Notes: generated by a model from the letters alone, not told the origin. A stretch of DNA of 64,000 bases from Anaerohalosphaeraceae bacterium (GCA_035378985.1 DAOSUR010000011.1:52603-116602), one strand, 5' to 3'; shown: positions 24,502 through 34,986, counted from the stretch's first letter. Made by a program: numbers and translations.

Positions 24502-27500
24502 TGGCCTTCTCCTCCAAAGCCCTCAGCACATCTTCTTTTCGCATCGGAGAAAGCGTCCGATACCGATTGAGTTCCCAGTCAAACTTGCAGACGGATTGGT
24601 AATCGCATTCGCTGCAGGGACTTTTGCGGCTTAACCGATACGGGGCGGCGGCAATTTCCCCCTGGCGGATTTGTTCAGCAATCTGCTGAACCTTCTGCTG
24701 TGAGACCGCCAGCAGCCGCTCAAACTGCTCGGGATAAAGAACCCCGCTTCGAGCGAAATCACTGTAGGGCTGCCGGTCCTTTGTGCGGAATGCAAAATTA
24801 TAATAGGCACTCCGCTGGCGGGCCTGCGTGTCCAGATATTCGGCAAAGCACCCGCTGAAAAAGCCCCTGGCTTTGAAGGGAAATTTGGCCGGTTCCTCTA
24901 TCTTAGCCAATTCCCTTCGCTTAATGGGATGCTGAATGGGGATATAAAAGGCCCCCGCCGCCTGCGCAATCGTCACCCCTTCGACGGTTTGGCCCAGCAG
25001 CGCCTGCAGATACACCGGCATCTGCAGGTCCAGTCCGTAGTGCCACTTGACCCAGACAAACGGGTGCTTACCGGTTTTGTAGTCAAAAATGACCGCCGCC
25101 GCTCCCTGCGGTGTTTCCAAAATATCAATCCGGTCAATCTTGCCGCGAACCTCTATTCCGACCGACGGAAAGCTCAAAGCCGGCAGGCCGCCGCTGCCGA
25201 ACTCCAGCTCCGTCGCCAACGGACGAAGGGTTCCGGCGGCCGTCATTTCCTTGAGGCCCTCGGCCAGCTGAATCAGCTGCTCAACCGCCGTTTGCAGCAG
25301 AAACCACTGATGAGCCGAATGCCGCTGAAAACTCTGGAGAAACTCGCTCCGCTCAATGACCTGCCCGCTCACCTGCCGGACGAGCTGGGCAATCTGCTCG
25401 TTTGTCAGCTGCCGCCAATCGAGCCCTTGCTGCCGGACGGTCTTAAACAGCGCATCGAGAACCGAGTGATAAAATGAACCCAAATCGACCGGCTCCATCT
25501 GCACCAGCCGGCGTTTTTTCAGGCGAAGCACATACGAAGCAAAATGCCGATACGGACAGGCCGCAAAAGTTTCCAGCCGGCTTACCGAGGTCTTCAGCGG
25601 CTCCCCGGCAAGCTGCCCAATCACCTCCGGCTCCAGCCGGGCCTGGTTGCGGTAATCCAACGCATGCCGAACCAGTCCGGCCGCCGCCCCGTCCGCCGAT
25701 TCGAGCAGGGCCGCCGCCGTCCGGCGCACCGTCTCCTCCGCCGTACTGTCGCGACCGAGCACCTGACACAAATACAAGGCCCACTCCGACTCCGTCTGAA
25801 TCTCCTGCGGCGTCTGCGGCTCCGGGGCAGGCCGGAGGGTCTTGAAGTCCGCAAACATCCGCTCCAGCAGCTCCAGCCCGCTCCAGGGCTGCAGGGGACT
25901 GCCGTTCTCATCCGCCAAAGGCCGTGTCAGAATCAGCCGGCGCTGCGGACGCGTGAGGGCAATATAGGCCAGATAGCGCCGACGCAGCAGCTGCCGCTGG
26001 AGCGGTTCGGCAAAATCCGGCTCAAACCTTTCCAGCACGGCCCGGTCATCGCGGCTGAAAAATCCTTCCGATTCCAGCGGCACTGGAAACTGCTTTTGCG
26101 TTGCCCCCAGCAGAAACACCGCCTCCACCTCCGGATGGCGGCTTCGCTCAATCTGTCCGATGAGCACCTGGTCCAGTGTCGGCGGGATGAGTTTGACCGT
26201 CAGCGTACTCAGCGCCGACTCCAGCAGCCGCAGATAGGTCTGTGCCGGATGCCGCCGTTCTCGATACACAATGCACAGTTCATCCAGAACCTGCACCAGT
26301 TTTTCCCACATCTGCCGATGACCGTACCGCTGGTCCGAAGGGTCCTCCTGCGCCCATTCAGCCAACACCTTCCGCACCCCGACGGCCTCCAGAAACTCCC
26401 AGAGCGCCTCGACAAACTCCTGCGGCTCTAAGGAATCCCCCTGCCGGATTTTCAGCCGCTCGCGCAGCTGTCCCAGCGGCTCAGCAATCCGCCGACGCAG
26501 CCGGTCAATCCATTGTTCAGGAAATCCATCCTGCGGGTCGGCAAACCGCCAGGGCTCCGCAATGAACCAATCATCCCCTTCGATTCCGCAGGCCCGGCAG
26601 TAATTGTCCAGCCAGTCGGCCTCCTGCCCGCTCAAACCGGTCAGGGCCGTCTTCAGATAAGCCGTCATATCCGGCAGGCGGAAGTGCAAGCAGACCGCCC
26701 GCAGGGCGCTGTCCAGCAGTTCGGCAGCCGGATGCGTTCGAAGCGGACGGGGCTGGTCAAGAAAATACGGAATCCGGAGCCGCTCCAAGGCCCACACGAG
26801 CAGATGCTGATACGAGGCCATCTCCGGCACGACGACGGCAATCTGCCGATAGCGAAGGTTTTCCTGCCGAACCAGCCGGCGGATTTCGCGGGCTGTCCAC
26901 AGACACTCGCCGCGCACATCCGGCAGGGCCGCCGAGACCACCGCCCCGGCGGATGAAGGCAGAGTCGGCGGCCATTCCTCGGCAAAGTGCCGTTCCAGAA
27001 ACTCCAGCGCCGGGGCCTGAGTCCACCGCCGCGGCTGCTCCAGCACAATCGGCTCCTGCATCGGCAGTCCCGCTCGGTGAATCTGCTCACAAAGCCGCTG
27101 GTAAGTCCGCTCCGTCGGGGCAAAGATGCTCAAGGGGTCCGGCGGACCGTTCAAGGCCGAGGGGTCCAGACACAGCGCAATCTGCGAGTGCGCACAGACC
27201 TTCAGCAATTCCAGCAGCACCGCTTCTTCGCGGGCGGTAAATCCGGAAAAACCGTCCACCCACAGACGAGCCCCTTTCAGAAAATCCGCTTCTGCAATCC
27301 GCCGGCTGACCTGCCGGAAAAGATGTTCCGCATCGTAAAAATCCTGATTGGCCTCCAGAAACTCCTGATAAGCTCCCAGCAGGACGGCCAGATCTTTGAG
27401 TTTGGCGTCGGTCCGAGAGCTGCCGGCCGACGCGGCCAGTTCGCGGGCCATTTCCTCCAGCCGCTGCGGGGTCATCTGGGCGCGGTACAGCTGAGCCAGC

Positions 27501-27865
27501 ACGTCGGCCATCTGGCCGGCCGAGCCGGAAAAGTCATCATCCGAGCCGAGCAGCTCCAGCCGCCCCCGGCAGTCGGCCAGAAGCCGCCGGACTATCATCT
27601 GTCGGCCGACGCGGCTGAGCTCCCAGCGCCCGCCGACGGGGGACAGCCAGTACCCCAGCCGCTGAAACGACAGAATCCGCAGACGGTGGTATCCTTCGAT
27701 GTCCGACAGCGAGAGCATCGCCTGTTCCATCTGGTAGGTGGCCTGCTCGGGCACCAGCAGAATCAGCGGGTGCGGCTCGTCGCGGCGCAGGGCCTCCGCC
27801 GCGGCCTCCAGACACAGCCGCGTCTTGCCCGTGCCCGCCCGACCCAGAATGAACTGAACTGCCAT
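24494..27865 (-). CDS. addB: AddB helicase-nuclease subunit with Fe-S cysteines
   Basis: Partner of AddA, 1123 residues. N-terminal Walker A FILGRAGTGKTRLCLE, inactive-helicase-like middle, and C-terminal RecB-type nuclease with VIFDYKTGKH. Iron-sulfur cluster cysteines are visible as FAACPYRHFASYVL and SPCSECDYQSVCKFD, the arrangement known for AddB. The ATG at 27865 gives the Walker motif at the expected place; the open frame upstream to 27901 has no better start. It is the first gene of the addBA operon. Confidence 0.93.
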   Translation of the reverse strand: MAVQFILGRAGTGKTRLCLEAAAEALRRDEPHPLILLVPEQATYQMEQAMLSLSDIEGYHRLRILSFQRLGYWLSPVGGRWELSRVGRQMIVRRLLADCRGRLELLGSDDDFSGSAGQMADVLAQLYRAQMTPQRLEEMARELAASAGSSRTDAKLKDLAVLLGAYQEFLEANQDFYDAEHLFRQVSRRIAEADFLKGARLWVDGFSGFTAREEAVLLELLKVCAHSQIALCLDPSALNGPPDPLSIFAPTERTYQRLCEQIHRAGLPMQEPIVLEQPRRWTQAPALEFLERHFAEEWPPTLPSSAGAVVSAALPDVRGECLWTAREIRRLVRQENLRYRQIAVVVPEMASYQHLLVWALERLRIPYFLDQPRPLRTHPAAELLDSALRAVCLHFRLPDMTAYLKTALTGLSGQEADWLDNYCRACGIEGDDWFIAEPWRFADPQDGFPEQWIDRLRRRIAEPLGQLRERLKIRQGDSLEPQEFVEALWEFLEAVGVRKVLAEWAQEDPSDQRYGHRQMWEKLVQVLDELCIVYRERRHPAQTYLRLLESALSTLTVKLIPPTLDQVLIGQIERSRHPEVEAVFLLGATQKQFPVPLESEGFFSRDDRAVLERFEPDFAEPLQRQLLRRRYLAYIALTRPQRRLILTRPLADENGSPLQPWSGLELLERMFADFKTLRPAPEPQTPQEIQTESEWALYLCQVLGRDSTAEETVRRTAAALLESADGAAAGLVRHALDYRNQARLEPEVIGQLAGEPLKTSVSRLETFAACPYRHFASYVLRLKKRRLVQMEPVDLGSFYHSVLDALFKTVRQQGLDWRQLTNEQIAQLVRQVSGQVIERSEFLQSFQRHSAHQWFLLQTAVEQLIQLAEGLKEMTAAGTLRPLATELEFGSGGLPALSFPSVGIEVRGKIDRIDILETPQGAAAVIFDYKTGKHPFVWVKWHYGLDLQMPVYLQALLGQTVEGVTIAQAAGAFYIPIQHPIKRRELAKIEEPAKFPFKARGFFSGCFAEYLDTQARQRSAYYNFAFRTKDRQPYSDFARSGVLYPEQFERLLAVSQQKVQQIAEQIRQGEIAAAPYRLSRKSPCSECDYQSVCKFDWELNRYRTLSPMRKEDVLRALEEKANG

Positions 27866-28016
27866 AGCCCGCCCTTTCCCTTGAATGTCTTTTTCTACCA
27901 CAGAAAGACCAATTTTTCCATTCGTATTCCGTCCGGATTTGCCGTATTCTGTACAGCGACGGAATGAGCATTTTGGAGCATCGGCTGAGGAAACAAACGA
28001 TTGAAAGGTTAACCGT

Positions 28017-29222
28017 ATGATTATGAATCGGCGTCAATTTATCGGGCACACGGCGGCCTTGGCCGCGGCGGGTTTCAGTCCCCGCCTCTTCGCAGATTTT
28101 CCGGAAAACGCCGAGAGCTGGAAAAAGACCCTGGCAGGGCATCGCTTGTCTTCCCTGGACATACAAACCGTGCAGCTCAACTGGCCCCGACTTGTCGGAA
28201 AGAACTCGCGACTGGATGTTCACGGGCGAGGCGCGAGAGAAACGATCTGCCGCATTCGAACTGACCAAGGGGCAGGCGGCTGGGGACCATTTCTTGCAGA
28301 CCCGCGGCGGGCCGAAGAGATTCTCCCGCCTTTCAAAGGAATGCCTGTCTCAGAGCTCTTTGACCCGGCGGTCGGAATCCTGAGGCCGGAGGCGCGTCCG
28401 TTGGATTTTGCCCTTCACGATTTGGCCGGAATCATCCTGAATATTCCTGTTTACCGGATGCTCGGCTCGCAGGGGCCGCAGGCCAATCCCTGCTACAGCG
28501 GTATGATTTATTTCGATGACCTGGAGCCGCCGGAAAATCCCGCCGGCATCGACCGGGTGCTGCAAAACTGCCGACAGGACATCGACTTCGGCTATCGTCA
28601 GCTGAAAGTGAAAATCGGCCGAGGAAACCGGTGGATGGAAAAAGAGGCCGGCCTCCGACGGGATATTGAAGTCACAAAGAAAATCGCAGAGGCCTTTCCG
28701 GGGACTGCCATTCTGGTGGATGGGAATGACGGGTTTACTTGTGAGGAGTTTCTTCGGTATCTGGAGGGAATCGGGGATGTGGATTTGTTCTGGATCGAAG
28801 AGCCGTTTCGGGAAACCCGCGAAGACTACGAGAAACTGAGGGCGTGGCTGGAGAAAAACAAGAAAAAAACGCTGCTGGCGGATGGAGAGGCAAATCCCGA
28901 GCACACATTGATTATGGAATTGCTCCGGGACGGTCTGCTGGATGTCAATCTGTATGATGTCTGCGGGTATGGATTGACCCAGTGGCGGGCGCTGATGGGA
29001 CAGCTGAAAAAGATGGGGGCCCTCGCCTCGCCCCATGCCTGGGGCTCCGCCCTGAAGACGAATTATGTCGCTCACCTGGCGGCGGGTTTAGGGAATGTTG
29101 TGACTATCGAAGGTGTAACCTGCACGAGCGAGCAGGTCGATTTGGGCCGCTATGAATTGCGGGAGGGAAAACTGGTCGCTTCCTCGGCTCCGGGCTTTGG
29201 GATGGCCTTGAAGATTGACTGA
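28017..29222 (+). CDS. Tat-exported enolase-superfamily (MR/MLE) protein
   Basis: 401 residues, mandelate racemase/muconate-lactonizing group. The N-terminus MNRRQFIGHTAALAAAGF carries a Tat-like motif followed by a hydrophobic stretch, so it is probably exported. The barrel carries LKVKIGRG (KxK base), VDGND, WIEEPF and ADGEANPEHT as candidate metal ligands, and SPHAWGS near the C-terminus as a possible acid/base His. The reaction (racemisation, dehydration or cycloisomerisation) cannot be assigned. Divergent from addBA. ATG 28017 and 28023 are both possible. Confidence 0.8.
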   Translation: MIMNRRQFIGHTAALAAAGFSPRLFADFPENAESWKKTLAGHRLSSLDIQTVQLNWPRLVGKNSRLDVHGRGARETICRIRTDQGAGGWGPFLADPRRAEEILPPFKGMPVSELFDPAVGILRPEARPLDFALHDLAGIILNIPVYRMLGSQGPQANPCYSGMIYFDDLEPPENPAGIDRVLQNCRQDIDFGYRQLKVKIGRGNRWMEKEAGLRRDIEVTKKIAEAFPGTAILVDGNDGFTCEEFLRYLEGIGDVDLFWIEEPFRETREDYEKLRAWLEKNKKKTLLADGEANPEHTLIMELLRDGLLDVNLYDVCGYGLTQWRALMGQLKKMGALASPHAWGSALKTNYVAHLAAGLGNVVTIEGVTCTSEQVDLGRYELREGKLVASSAPGFGMALKID

Positions 29223-29437
29223 ATATAACCGGAGGATAAAAGGAAAAGACTATCGTCTCCCTCACTGCAGCCTCCTCATAGAGAAAAACTTTACGATTCG
29301 AATTCCTTCCGGCCGCTGGCCGCCGTCTTCCGGCTGCCGGGAAGATCTTCTTCATTCTTAAATTCGTAATCCTTCATCTCCCCAATCTGCGTCATCCGCG
29401 GTGAACACTCCATTTCCCTCTTTTCCAAATTACCCTC

Positions 29438-29465
29438 TTGCCGAACGCCTGCCGGCCGATATAAT
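29438..29465 (+). promoter_or_regulatory. Sigma-70 promoter of rpmH
   Basis: TTGCCG (29438-29443), 16 nt, TATAAT (29460-29465), about 68 nt before the rpmH start. This is the only recognisable signal in the 311-base gap 29223-29533, which holds no gene. Confidence 0.7.
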
Positions 29466-29533
29466 CTTTACGCTCCTGTATATACAGGATAAAATGAATC
29501 CATAAAAATCTAACGCCCAAAGCGGAGTAAACT

Positions 29534-29677
29534 ATGGAAAATCATCGCAAGAGTTTAATCAAGCGGGCCCGCAAGCACGGATTTCGGGCTCGGATGCGGA
29601 CAAAGAAAGGCCGTCAGATTCTGTCGCGCAAGCGCCGCACCGGACGCAGCACCAACGTCAAGCGGAGCTTCAGTTAA
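29534..29677 (+). CDS. rpmH: Ribosomal protein bL34
   Basis: Large-subunit ribosomal protein, 47 residues, very basic. KHGFRARMRTKKGRQILSRK is the family core. The N-terminus MENHRKSLIKRAR differs from the usual MKRTYQPS start of bL34. The ATG at 29534 has GGAG seven nt upstream and a promoter further up. It does not sit with rnpA, dnaA or yidC as in most bacteria; the next gene is convergent. Confidence 0.93.
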   Translation: MENHRKSLIKRARKHGFRARMRTKKGRQILSRKRRTGRSTNVKRSFS

Positions 29678-29732
29678 GCAGTCCTGCAAAGCGGATATCT
29701 TCTCCGCCCGCCCCGGGGGGATGGTCCGCCCC

Positions 29733-30536
29733 TTACCGGTCAAAGCGCGCCGGGTCGTTCTCAGGGGAGCGCTGGTTGGGCGGCGGACTTTGCAGGTATC
29801 CCCGGCGGTAAAACCACCGCATTAATCCCCGCCGCAGCTGTCGAAACGGCCAGGCCAGGGCGCGGTGAACCTGAATCCAGATGCTTTTGTGATAGCTTTC
29901 CTGCCGTTCCTGCGGGCTCATCAGGTCCGCTCGAAGCCGCCGCTTATGCTTGAGCAGATGATAGCGGTCCTCCCGCTGAAGCAGCCGGCAAAGCCGTCCG
30001 CTTCGGCTGAAGACCAAGGAAATCTGAAAATCAATCAGATAGGGTCGTCCGTCGCGTCCGACCAGAATATTGCCCCGCTTGTTCAAGTCAACATAGCAGA
30101 TGCCGCGCCGATGCAGCCGCTCGAGCAGATGCGATAACTGGTCGAAAAAATCATCCGGAATCGGCGGCTTTTCATCCAGCGACCGCCCCTCAATATAGTC
30201 ATACAGAAACCCCGTCGGCCCCCAGCGTCCGACCAGATGCGGCACCTGGTCCATATCCTGCAGGCGCTCGAGAATCTCCAGTTCCCGCCGGCACAGCCGC
30301 CGTCCCAGCCACAGAAGCCCAAACCCCAGAAACGGCTGCATCCGAGCGACTTTGAGCACCTTCAGGGTGCCGACCTCGGGCTTGTCGGCCAAAACGGCCT
30401 CATACAGCCCGGTGGCTGCAAAGAAATCGTGCTTGAAGGTGCGAAGGAGCCGATACCGCCGACCGTCCACTGTAATTTCCTTCGGCAGACCTTCCTGTCC
30501 GCAGGCATATAAATCGGATTTGAGCCGCTTGAACAT
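29733..30536 (-). CDS. Small eukaryotic-type/RIO-like protein kinase
   Basis: 267 residues with a compact kinase fold: ATP-binding region with TLKVLKVAR (Lys), RRELEILERLQ (Glu), catalytic loop GICYVDLNKRGNILVG (D..N), metal-binding YLIDFQIS (DFQ in place of DFG), then a basic C-terminal tail. It is short, like RIO/Bud32/Kdo-kinase-like families; protein or lipid-sugar substrate is undetermined. ATG 30536 follows GGGGA. It comes 38 nt after ispG and is the last gene of the long minus-strand run. Confidence 0.72.
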   Translation of the reverse strand: MFKRLKSDLYACGQEGLPKEITVDGRRYRLLRTFKHDFFAATGLYEAVLADKPEVGTLKVLKVARMQPFLGFGLLWLGRRLCRRELEILERLQDMDQVPHLVGRWGPTGFLYDYIEGRSLDEKPPIPDDFFDQLSHLLERLHRRGICYVDLNKRGNILVGRDGRPYLIDFQISLVFSRSGRLCRLLQREDRYHLLKHKRRLRADLMSPQERQESYHKSIWIQVHRALAWPFRQLRRGLMRWFYRRGYLQSPPPNQRSPENDPARFDR

Positions 30537-30574
30537 CTCGTCCCCAATCCCCTGTGTTGATGGAGCTGCGTCGG

Positions 30575-31636
30575 TTATCGGCAGCGGCGAAGTTCTCCCC
30601 GCAGGGCCTCCAGCAGCCGTTCGGCAGGCACAATAGCCGTCCGGACCCCCTGCCGATACAAAAAGCCCTTGCCTTCGGCGGCACAGACGGCGATGTCTGC
30701 ATCCGCCGCTTCGCCGGGGCCGTTGACCACACAGCCCATCACTGCCACACGAATAGGCTTGTTCAGATGTGTCAGTTCTTTTTTGACCTTGCGGGCCAGA
30801 GCAACCACATTGATGCGGCACCGCCCGCAGGTCGGACAGACAATCAGCTGCGGGCCGGTCGGCTCCTGCAGCCCCAGCGAAAGAAGAATCTGTCGAGCAA
30901 TTTTGACTTCCTCGACCGGGTCGCCGGCGGCACTGACGCGAATCGTATCGCCGATGCCCTCCGCCAGCAGCGCCCCGAGCGTCACCGCCGAAGGAACGGC
31001 GGCATCCTCCGGAAGGCCCGCATGCGTGAGCCCCAGATGCAGCGGATAGTCAAAATCCTTTGCCAGAAGCCGATTGATTCCAATCGTCCGCACCGTATCG
31101 GCGCTCTTGGCGCTGAGAACCAGATTGTCAAAGCCGGCCTTCTCAAACAGCCGCACATACCGGGTCATTTCCGTGCGCATCAGACGCACGCGGCGGTCCA
31201 ACGCCGTATCGCCGCTTGTTAAGTCGCGAATGCTCGCTTCATTGACGCCGATGCGGATGGCAATGCCGTGCCGTTTGGCGCAGTCGATAATCCGCAGGAT
31301 GTCGCGGCGGTCCTTGATGTTGCCCGGATTGAGCCGAATCTTGGCGGCGCCGGCCTCAATGGCCTCAATCGCCCGCTCCGCCGAAAAGTGAATGTCTGCA
31401 ACCAGCGGAATCGAAACCTGCTGGACGATGCGGGCGAAGGCCCGGGTGTCGTTTCGCGTGGGCACCGCCAGCCGAACCAGACCGCAGCCGGCCTCCTGAA
31501 GCCGGACAATCTGCTGCACACAGGCGGCCACGCGGGTGGTGAAGACCTTGGTCATCGACTGGATGACAATCGGATGTTTCGAGCCCAGCCGAACGGAACC
31601 CACCTGAACGGTTCGTGTTTTTCTTCGTGCAATCAT
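30575..31636 (-). CDS. ispG: 4-hydroxy-3-methylbut-2-enyl-diphosphate synthase (IspG/GcpE)
   Basis: Iron-sulfur enzyme of the MEP isoprenoid pathway, 353 residues, the short bacterial form. IQSMTKVFTTRVAACVQQI, LVADIHFSAERAIEAIEAGAAKIRLNPGNI, GVNEASI, and the cluster cysteines in CPTCGRCRINV, then MGCVVNGPGEAADADIAV with the conserved NGPGE. Isoprenoid supply connects with the prenyl synthase at 59148. Its neighbours in the run are not related to isoprenoids. Confidence 0.95.
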   Translation of the reverse strand: MIARRKTRTVQVGSVRLGSKHPIVIQSMTKVFTTRVAACVQQIVRLQEAGCGLVRLAVPTRNDTRAFARIVQQVSIPLVADIHFSAERAIEAIEAGAAKIRLNPGNIKDRRDILRIIDCAKRHGIAIRIGVNEASIRDLTSGDTALDRRVRLMRTEMTRYVRLFEKAGFDNLVLSAKSADTVRTIGINRLLAKDFDYPLHLGLTHAGLPEDAAVPSAVTLGALLAEGIGDTIRVSAAGDPVEEVKIARQILLSLGLQEPTGPQLIVCPTCGRCRINVVALARKVKKELTHLNKPIRVAVMGCVVNGPGEAADADIAVCAAEGKGFLYRQGVRTAIVPAERLLEALRGELRRCR

Positions 31637-31674
31637 AGCCGGCAGGATAATGGAAAAGGGCGTCCTTGTCTATC

Positions 31675-34600
31675 TTATTCGCTTCGCAGGGCGTTCAGAA
31701 TCGGCCCGGACAGAGCGGTGGCCGCCGCCAGACGAATCCACAGCCAGCCGCTCAGGACAACAGCAGTCAGGGCCGTCAGCAGCAGTCCGAACGGCACCGG
31801 TTCAATCCGCCCGGCCAGGGCGGGCAGCACCGCCGGCACAGCGGACAGCAAGCCGCCAAGCACACCGGCCGACAGAACAAGCAGATGCTCCTGAACCAGC
31901 ATTGAGACAAGAACCTGTTTGCGAAAACCGACGGCCTGCATCATCGCCAGTTCTCCCCGCCGCTCGAGAATATTCAGCCAGAGCACCCAGCCCATCCCGA
32001 CCGTCCCCAGCAGAAGCCCCAGCCCGCCCAACACCAAAAAGATGGACAGATACGTATTTTCAACTGCCTGAAAGACCGCCAGCCGCTGACCCGTCGGAAC
32101 GACCTCCAGCCCCCATCGACGGAATGTTCGGCTCAGAGCCGCAGAAAGGGCTTCGGCTTTCTGCGGCGGCGCATCGAGCAGGAAGACCTGATAGCCTGCC
32201 GTCGAAGGAAACCGCTCCAGAAACGCCTTTTCAGGAAGAATCAGGCTGCCCTGAAGCACAGAGGATTCGAGCATGCCGACAATCTTCAGGGTAAAGGGGC
32301 GTCCCTGCTCATCGGTCTGCACAAGTGTATCGCCCACCTTGCGTCCGAGGGCCCAATAGACCGTTCCGATATCGCCGACGGCCGGCACGATATCCGGCCC
32401 CCAGTCGGCCTCGAGCAGATGCCAGGCATCCTCCAGAGACGATGCTGTGCCCGGCAGAACCTCCCGAAAGACAAAGGCCCTGCGGTTGCGGAGCGAAGCC
32501 GGGTCAACCCCCAGAAGCCGCGGCTGAACGGCCCGATTCAGATTCAGACAGCTCGCCGGCTCGCCCTCTCGAACCCGAAAGGCGGCCGCTCCTTCCAGCC
32601 CCAGCGCATCCCAGGCTGTCTCGGGGGCAAGCCGAGCGGCGGCCTCCGGCAGGTTCTGCAGAATCGGCAGAGCACTTTCGGCCGTCAGAACAAATCCGCC
32701 GGTGCCGCTGCGGCGGTTGCGAACATCCTTCGGCGGTGACTTTTGATTCAGGGAAACAGCGGCAATCAGAAAGACGCCGGCGGCGGTCATAGCCGCTGCC
32801 GCCATCGAGCGGCCGGGCCGGCGGCAGGCATTCCGCCAGGCCGCCCAAATAAGACCGCTGACGGGTCGTTTGAAAACAAGAATACCCGATGCGGAAAGAC
32901 TGTATCGCAGAAACAAAAGCAGCGACACCAGCAGCAGCGAACCGGACACAAAAAAGACAGCTGTGGCCTTCTGAAGGTCTGTGCGAAGCCCCCAGCCGCT
33001 CAGCACAAGGCCGAGGATTCCAAGAAGAACCGCGGTCCACAGAAGCCGCGGTTTGGGAGATTGCGGAGGGGCAATCTCTGCGGGCATTCCCAGCAGGACC
33101 GCGGCGGGCAAAGCCAGGCGGTGCCGCAGCGAGAGCATCATCGAAAAAAGCGAAACCGCCAGCCCGGCCGCCGCCCCTTTCAGAAGCGTAGCGGCGTGAA
33201 AATCAAATACCAAAGAAGCCCCGGCGACGGCCTGCGACCAGACGCCCGACAGGGCCCAAAGCAGCAGACGCGTATAGAGAACCGCCGGCACAATCCCCAG
33301 ACAGGCCCCCGCCGCCGACAAAACCAGCCCTTCCAGCAGATACATCAGCCGGAGGCGGCTGCGGCGAAAGCCCAGCGCTTTAAGCAGACCGATTTGTTCG
33401 GACCGCCGCTCGACGGCAAAGCGAAACAGCAGCGCCGTCAGCAGCAGCGAGGAACCCAGCAGAAACATACTTAATCCGAAAAACAGGGAGCTGAAGTCCG
33501 TCATTCCGACGGACGACTGAGCGGCCTGCCGCCGAACCGGTTCAATCTGCAGTCCGGCAGCCGCAGGCGGCAAAGAAGCCCGCAGATGCTCCGTCAGCTG
33601 TTTTGCAGTCATCAAAGGACCGAGTCACACGGCTGTCAGATTCCCGAACCGTCCGCCCCAGAGCCGCTGGGCCTGCGGCAGAGAAATAAAGGCCTTGGGA
33701 GAACCGCGGTATCGATTCCAGTAGGCCTCGTCTTTTGGGCGAATGCGGCTCAAGTCGATGGGGATGCCCGGTTTCCAGTCGCGGCAGCTGTCGGCCTGCG
33801 CCAGCTGGGGATAATCCGGCATCAGCGTTTCGTCCGCCCCCAATCCCATCATCGGAATCACGGAATGCACCCGAAATTCCGCCGTCTGCTCAATCAGGGT
33901 TCGTCCGGTGGGTGCAGGAACATAATACGTCAGGGTGACAATATCGCCCGCATCGGCCTTCAGGTCGTCGGCCAGCCATTCATTGAGAATGATTTCATCA
34001 TCGGCCAGCAGCGAAAAGACGGTCAAGTCCGCCGAAGACGCCGGAGCGATTGCCGAAACCGTCGAATAGGGACAGCGGCGGTCCTGATGAGCGATTTCGT
34101 TGACAAAATAGGTGAGGATGCCGACGGCCTGTTCATCCGCCCGCAGCAGCACCTCGGCAATCGGCTCCGGAATAAAGATGCGCCGGCTGAGCACCTCGCC
34201 GCCGGTTTGGCCCTTGAGAGAACGGACAATCAAGCCGATATCTTCAGGCAAAAAGGTCCGCCGAAGGGCCTGCTCGGCCTCCGAGAACCCGCAGCTATCC
34301 GGCAGAAGAATGGCGTTGGCCCGGTGCGGCTGCTCAATCCGCTCGGCCAGTTTTTCGAGGCGGACAAACACATTCAGCGCACCGGCCGTATCGGCCCGCA
34401 GACTGAATGTGCCGAAGGAGTCGGCATCCGCAACGGCCGAAACCGCCAGACGAACCGAGACAGACAGCTGGGACTCCGGAAACAGCACCGACTCGGCCGC
34501 CAGCCCGCCGATTTTTTCAAAGGTGAGGATGATTTCATCTCCCGCCCGAACGTTCAGTCGGGAGGCAAGGAGTTCATTAAGCACCGCTCCGTCGTCCAGA

Positions 34601-34986
34601 CCGGACAGCCAGGGTGCTTTTCCGGACGGGGCAAAGTCGGCGAATGCGTCATCGACGCCGATGATCGAGACATTCACGGCCCGGGCGGTTCCGTCGGCAT
34701 TTTCTGCCCAGCCGTTCAGCAGCAGAATCGCCGCTGCCGGCTGCTGGAGGGAATCGCAGAGGTCCTTTGCCAGCTGTGCCCGAAAAAGGGTCTGAGAAGC
34801 CGTCAGCACCAGACCGGTTCGGCCCAGCCGCAGATGGTTTTGCCGGGCCAGAGACAGTCGCACCGAATCGCCGACCAGCAGAGAACTGGTAAAGACCGTC
34901 ACGGCTGCCGCCGCCGCCAGCACAACTCCCAGCCAGATGCGGCGGTCAAAAACCAGCGAGCGAATGAGCCAGCGAAACAGCGTCAT
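31675..34986 (-). pseudogene. Very large FtsX-type ABC permease split by an in-frame TGA
   Basis: Reads as one protein of 1103 codons: N-terminal membrane anchor (RRIWLGVVLAAAAAVTVF), a large extracytoplasmic domain, FtsX membrane segments (LFFGLSMFLLGSSLLLTALLFR, RRSEQIGLLKALGFRRSR), a second periplasmic region and a C-terminal FtsX block (WLNILERRGELAMMQAVGFRKQ). Codon 454 (33625-33627) is TGA between LTAV and LGPLMTAKQLTEHL, with the frame continuing unbroken on both sides. If two genes were intended, the second would start at ATG 33612 or TTG 33615 without a ribosome site, in mid-domain. I therefore favour one interrupted gene. ATGA overlap with the ATPase gene upstream. Confidence 0.72.

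Noticed and set aside
17594..33627. Selenocysteine at the two in-frame TGA codons
   Set aside because: Neither protein family uses a redox residue at these sites, and I see no obvious SECIS-like hairpin directly after either codon.
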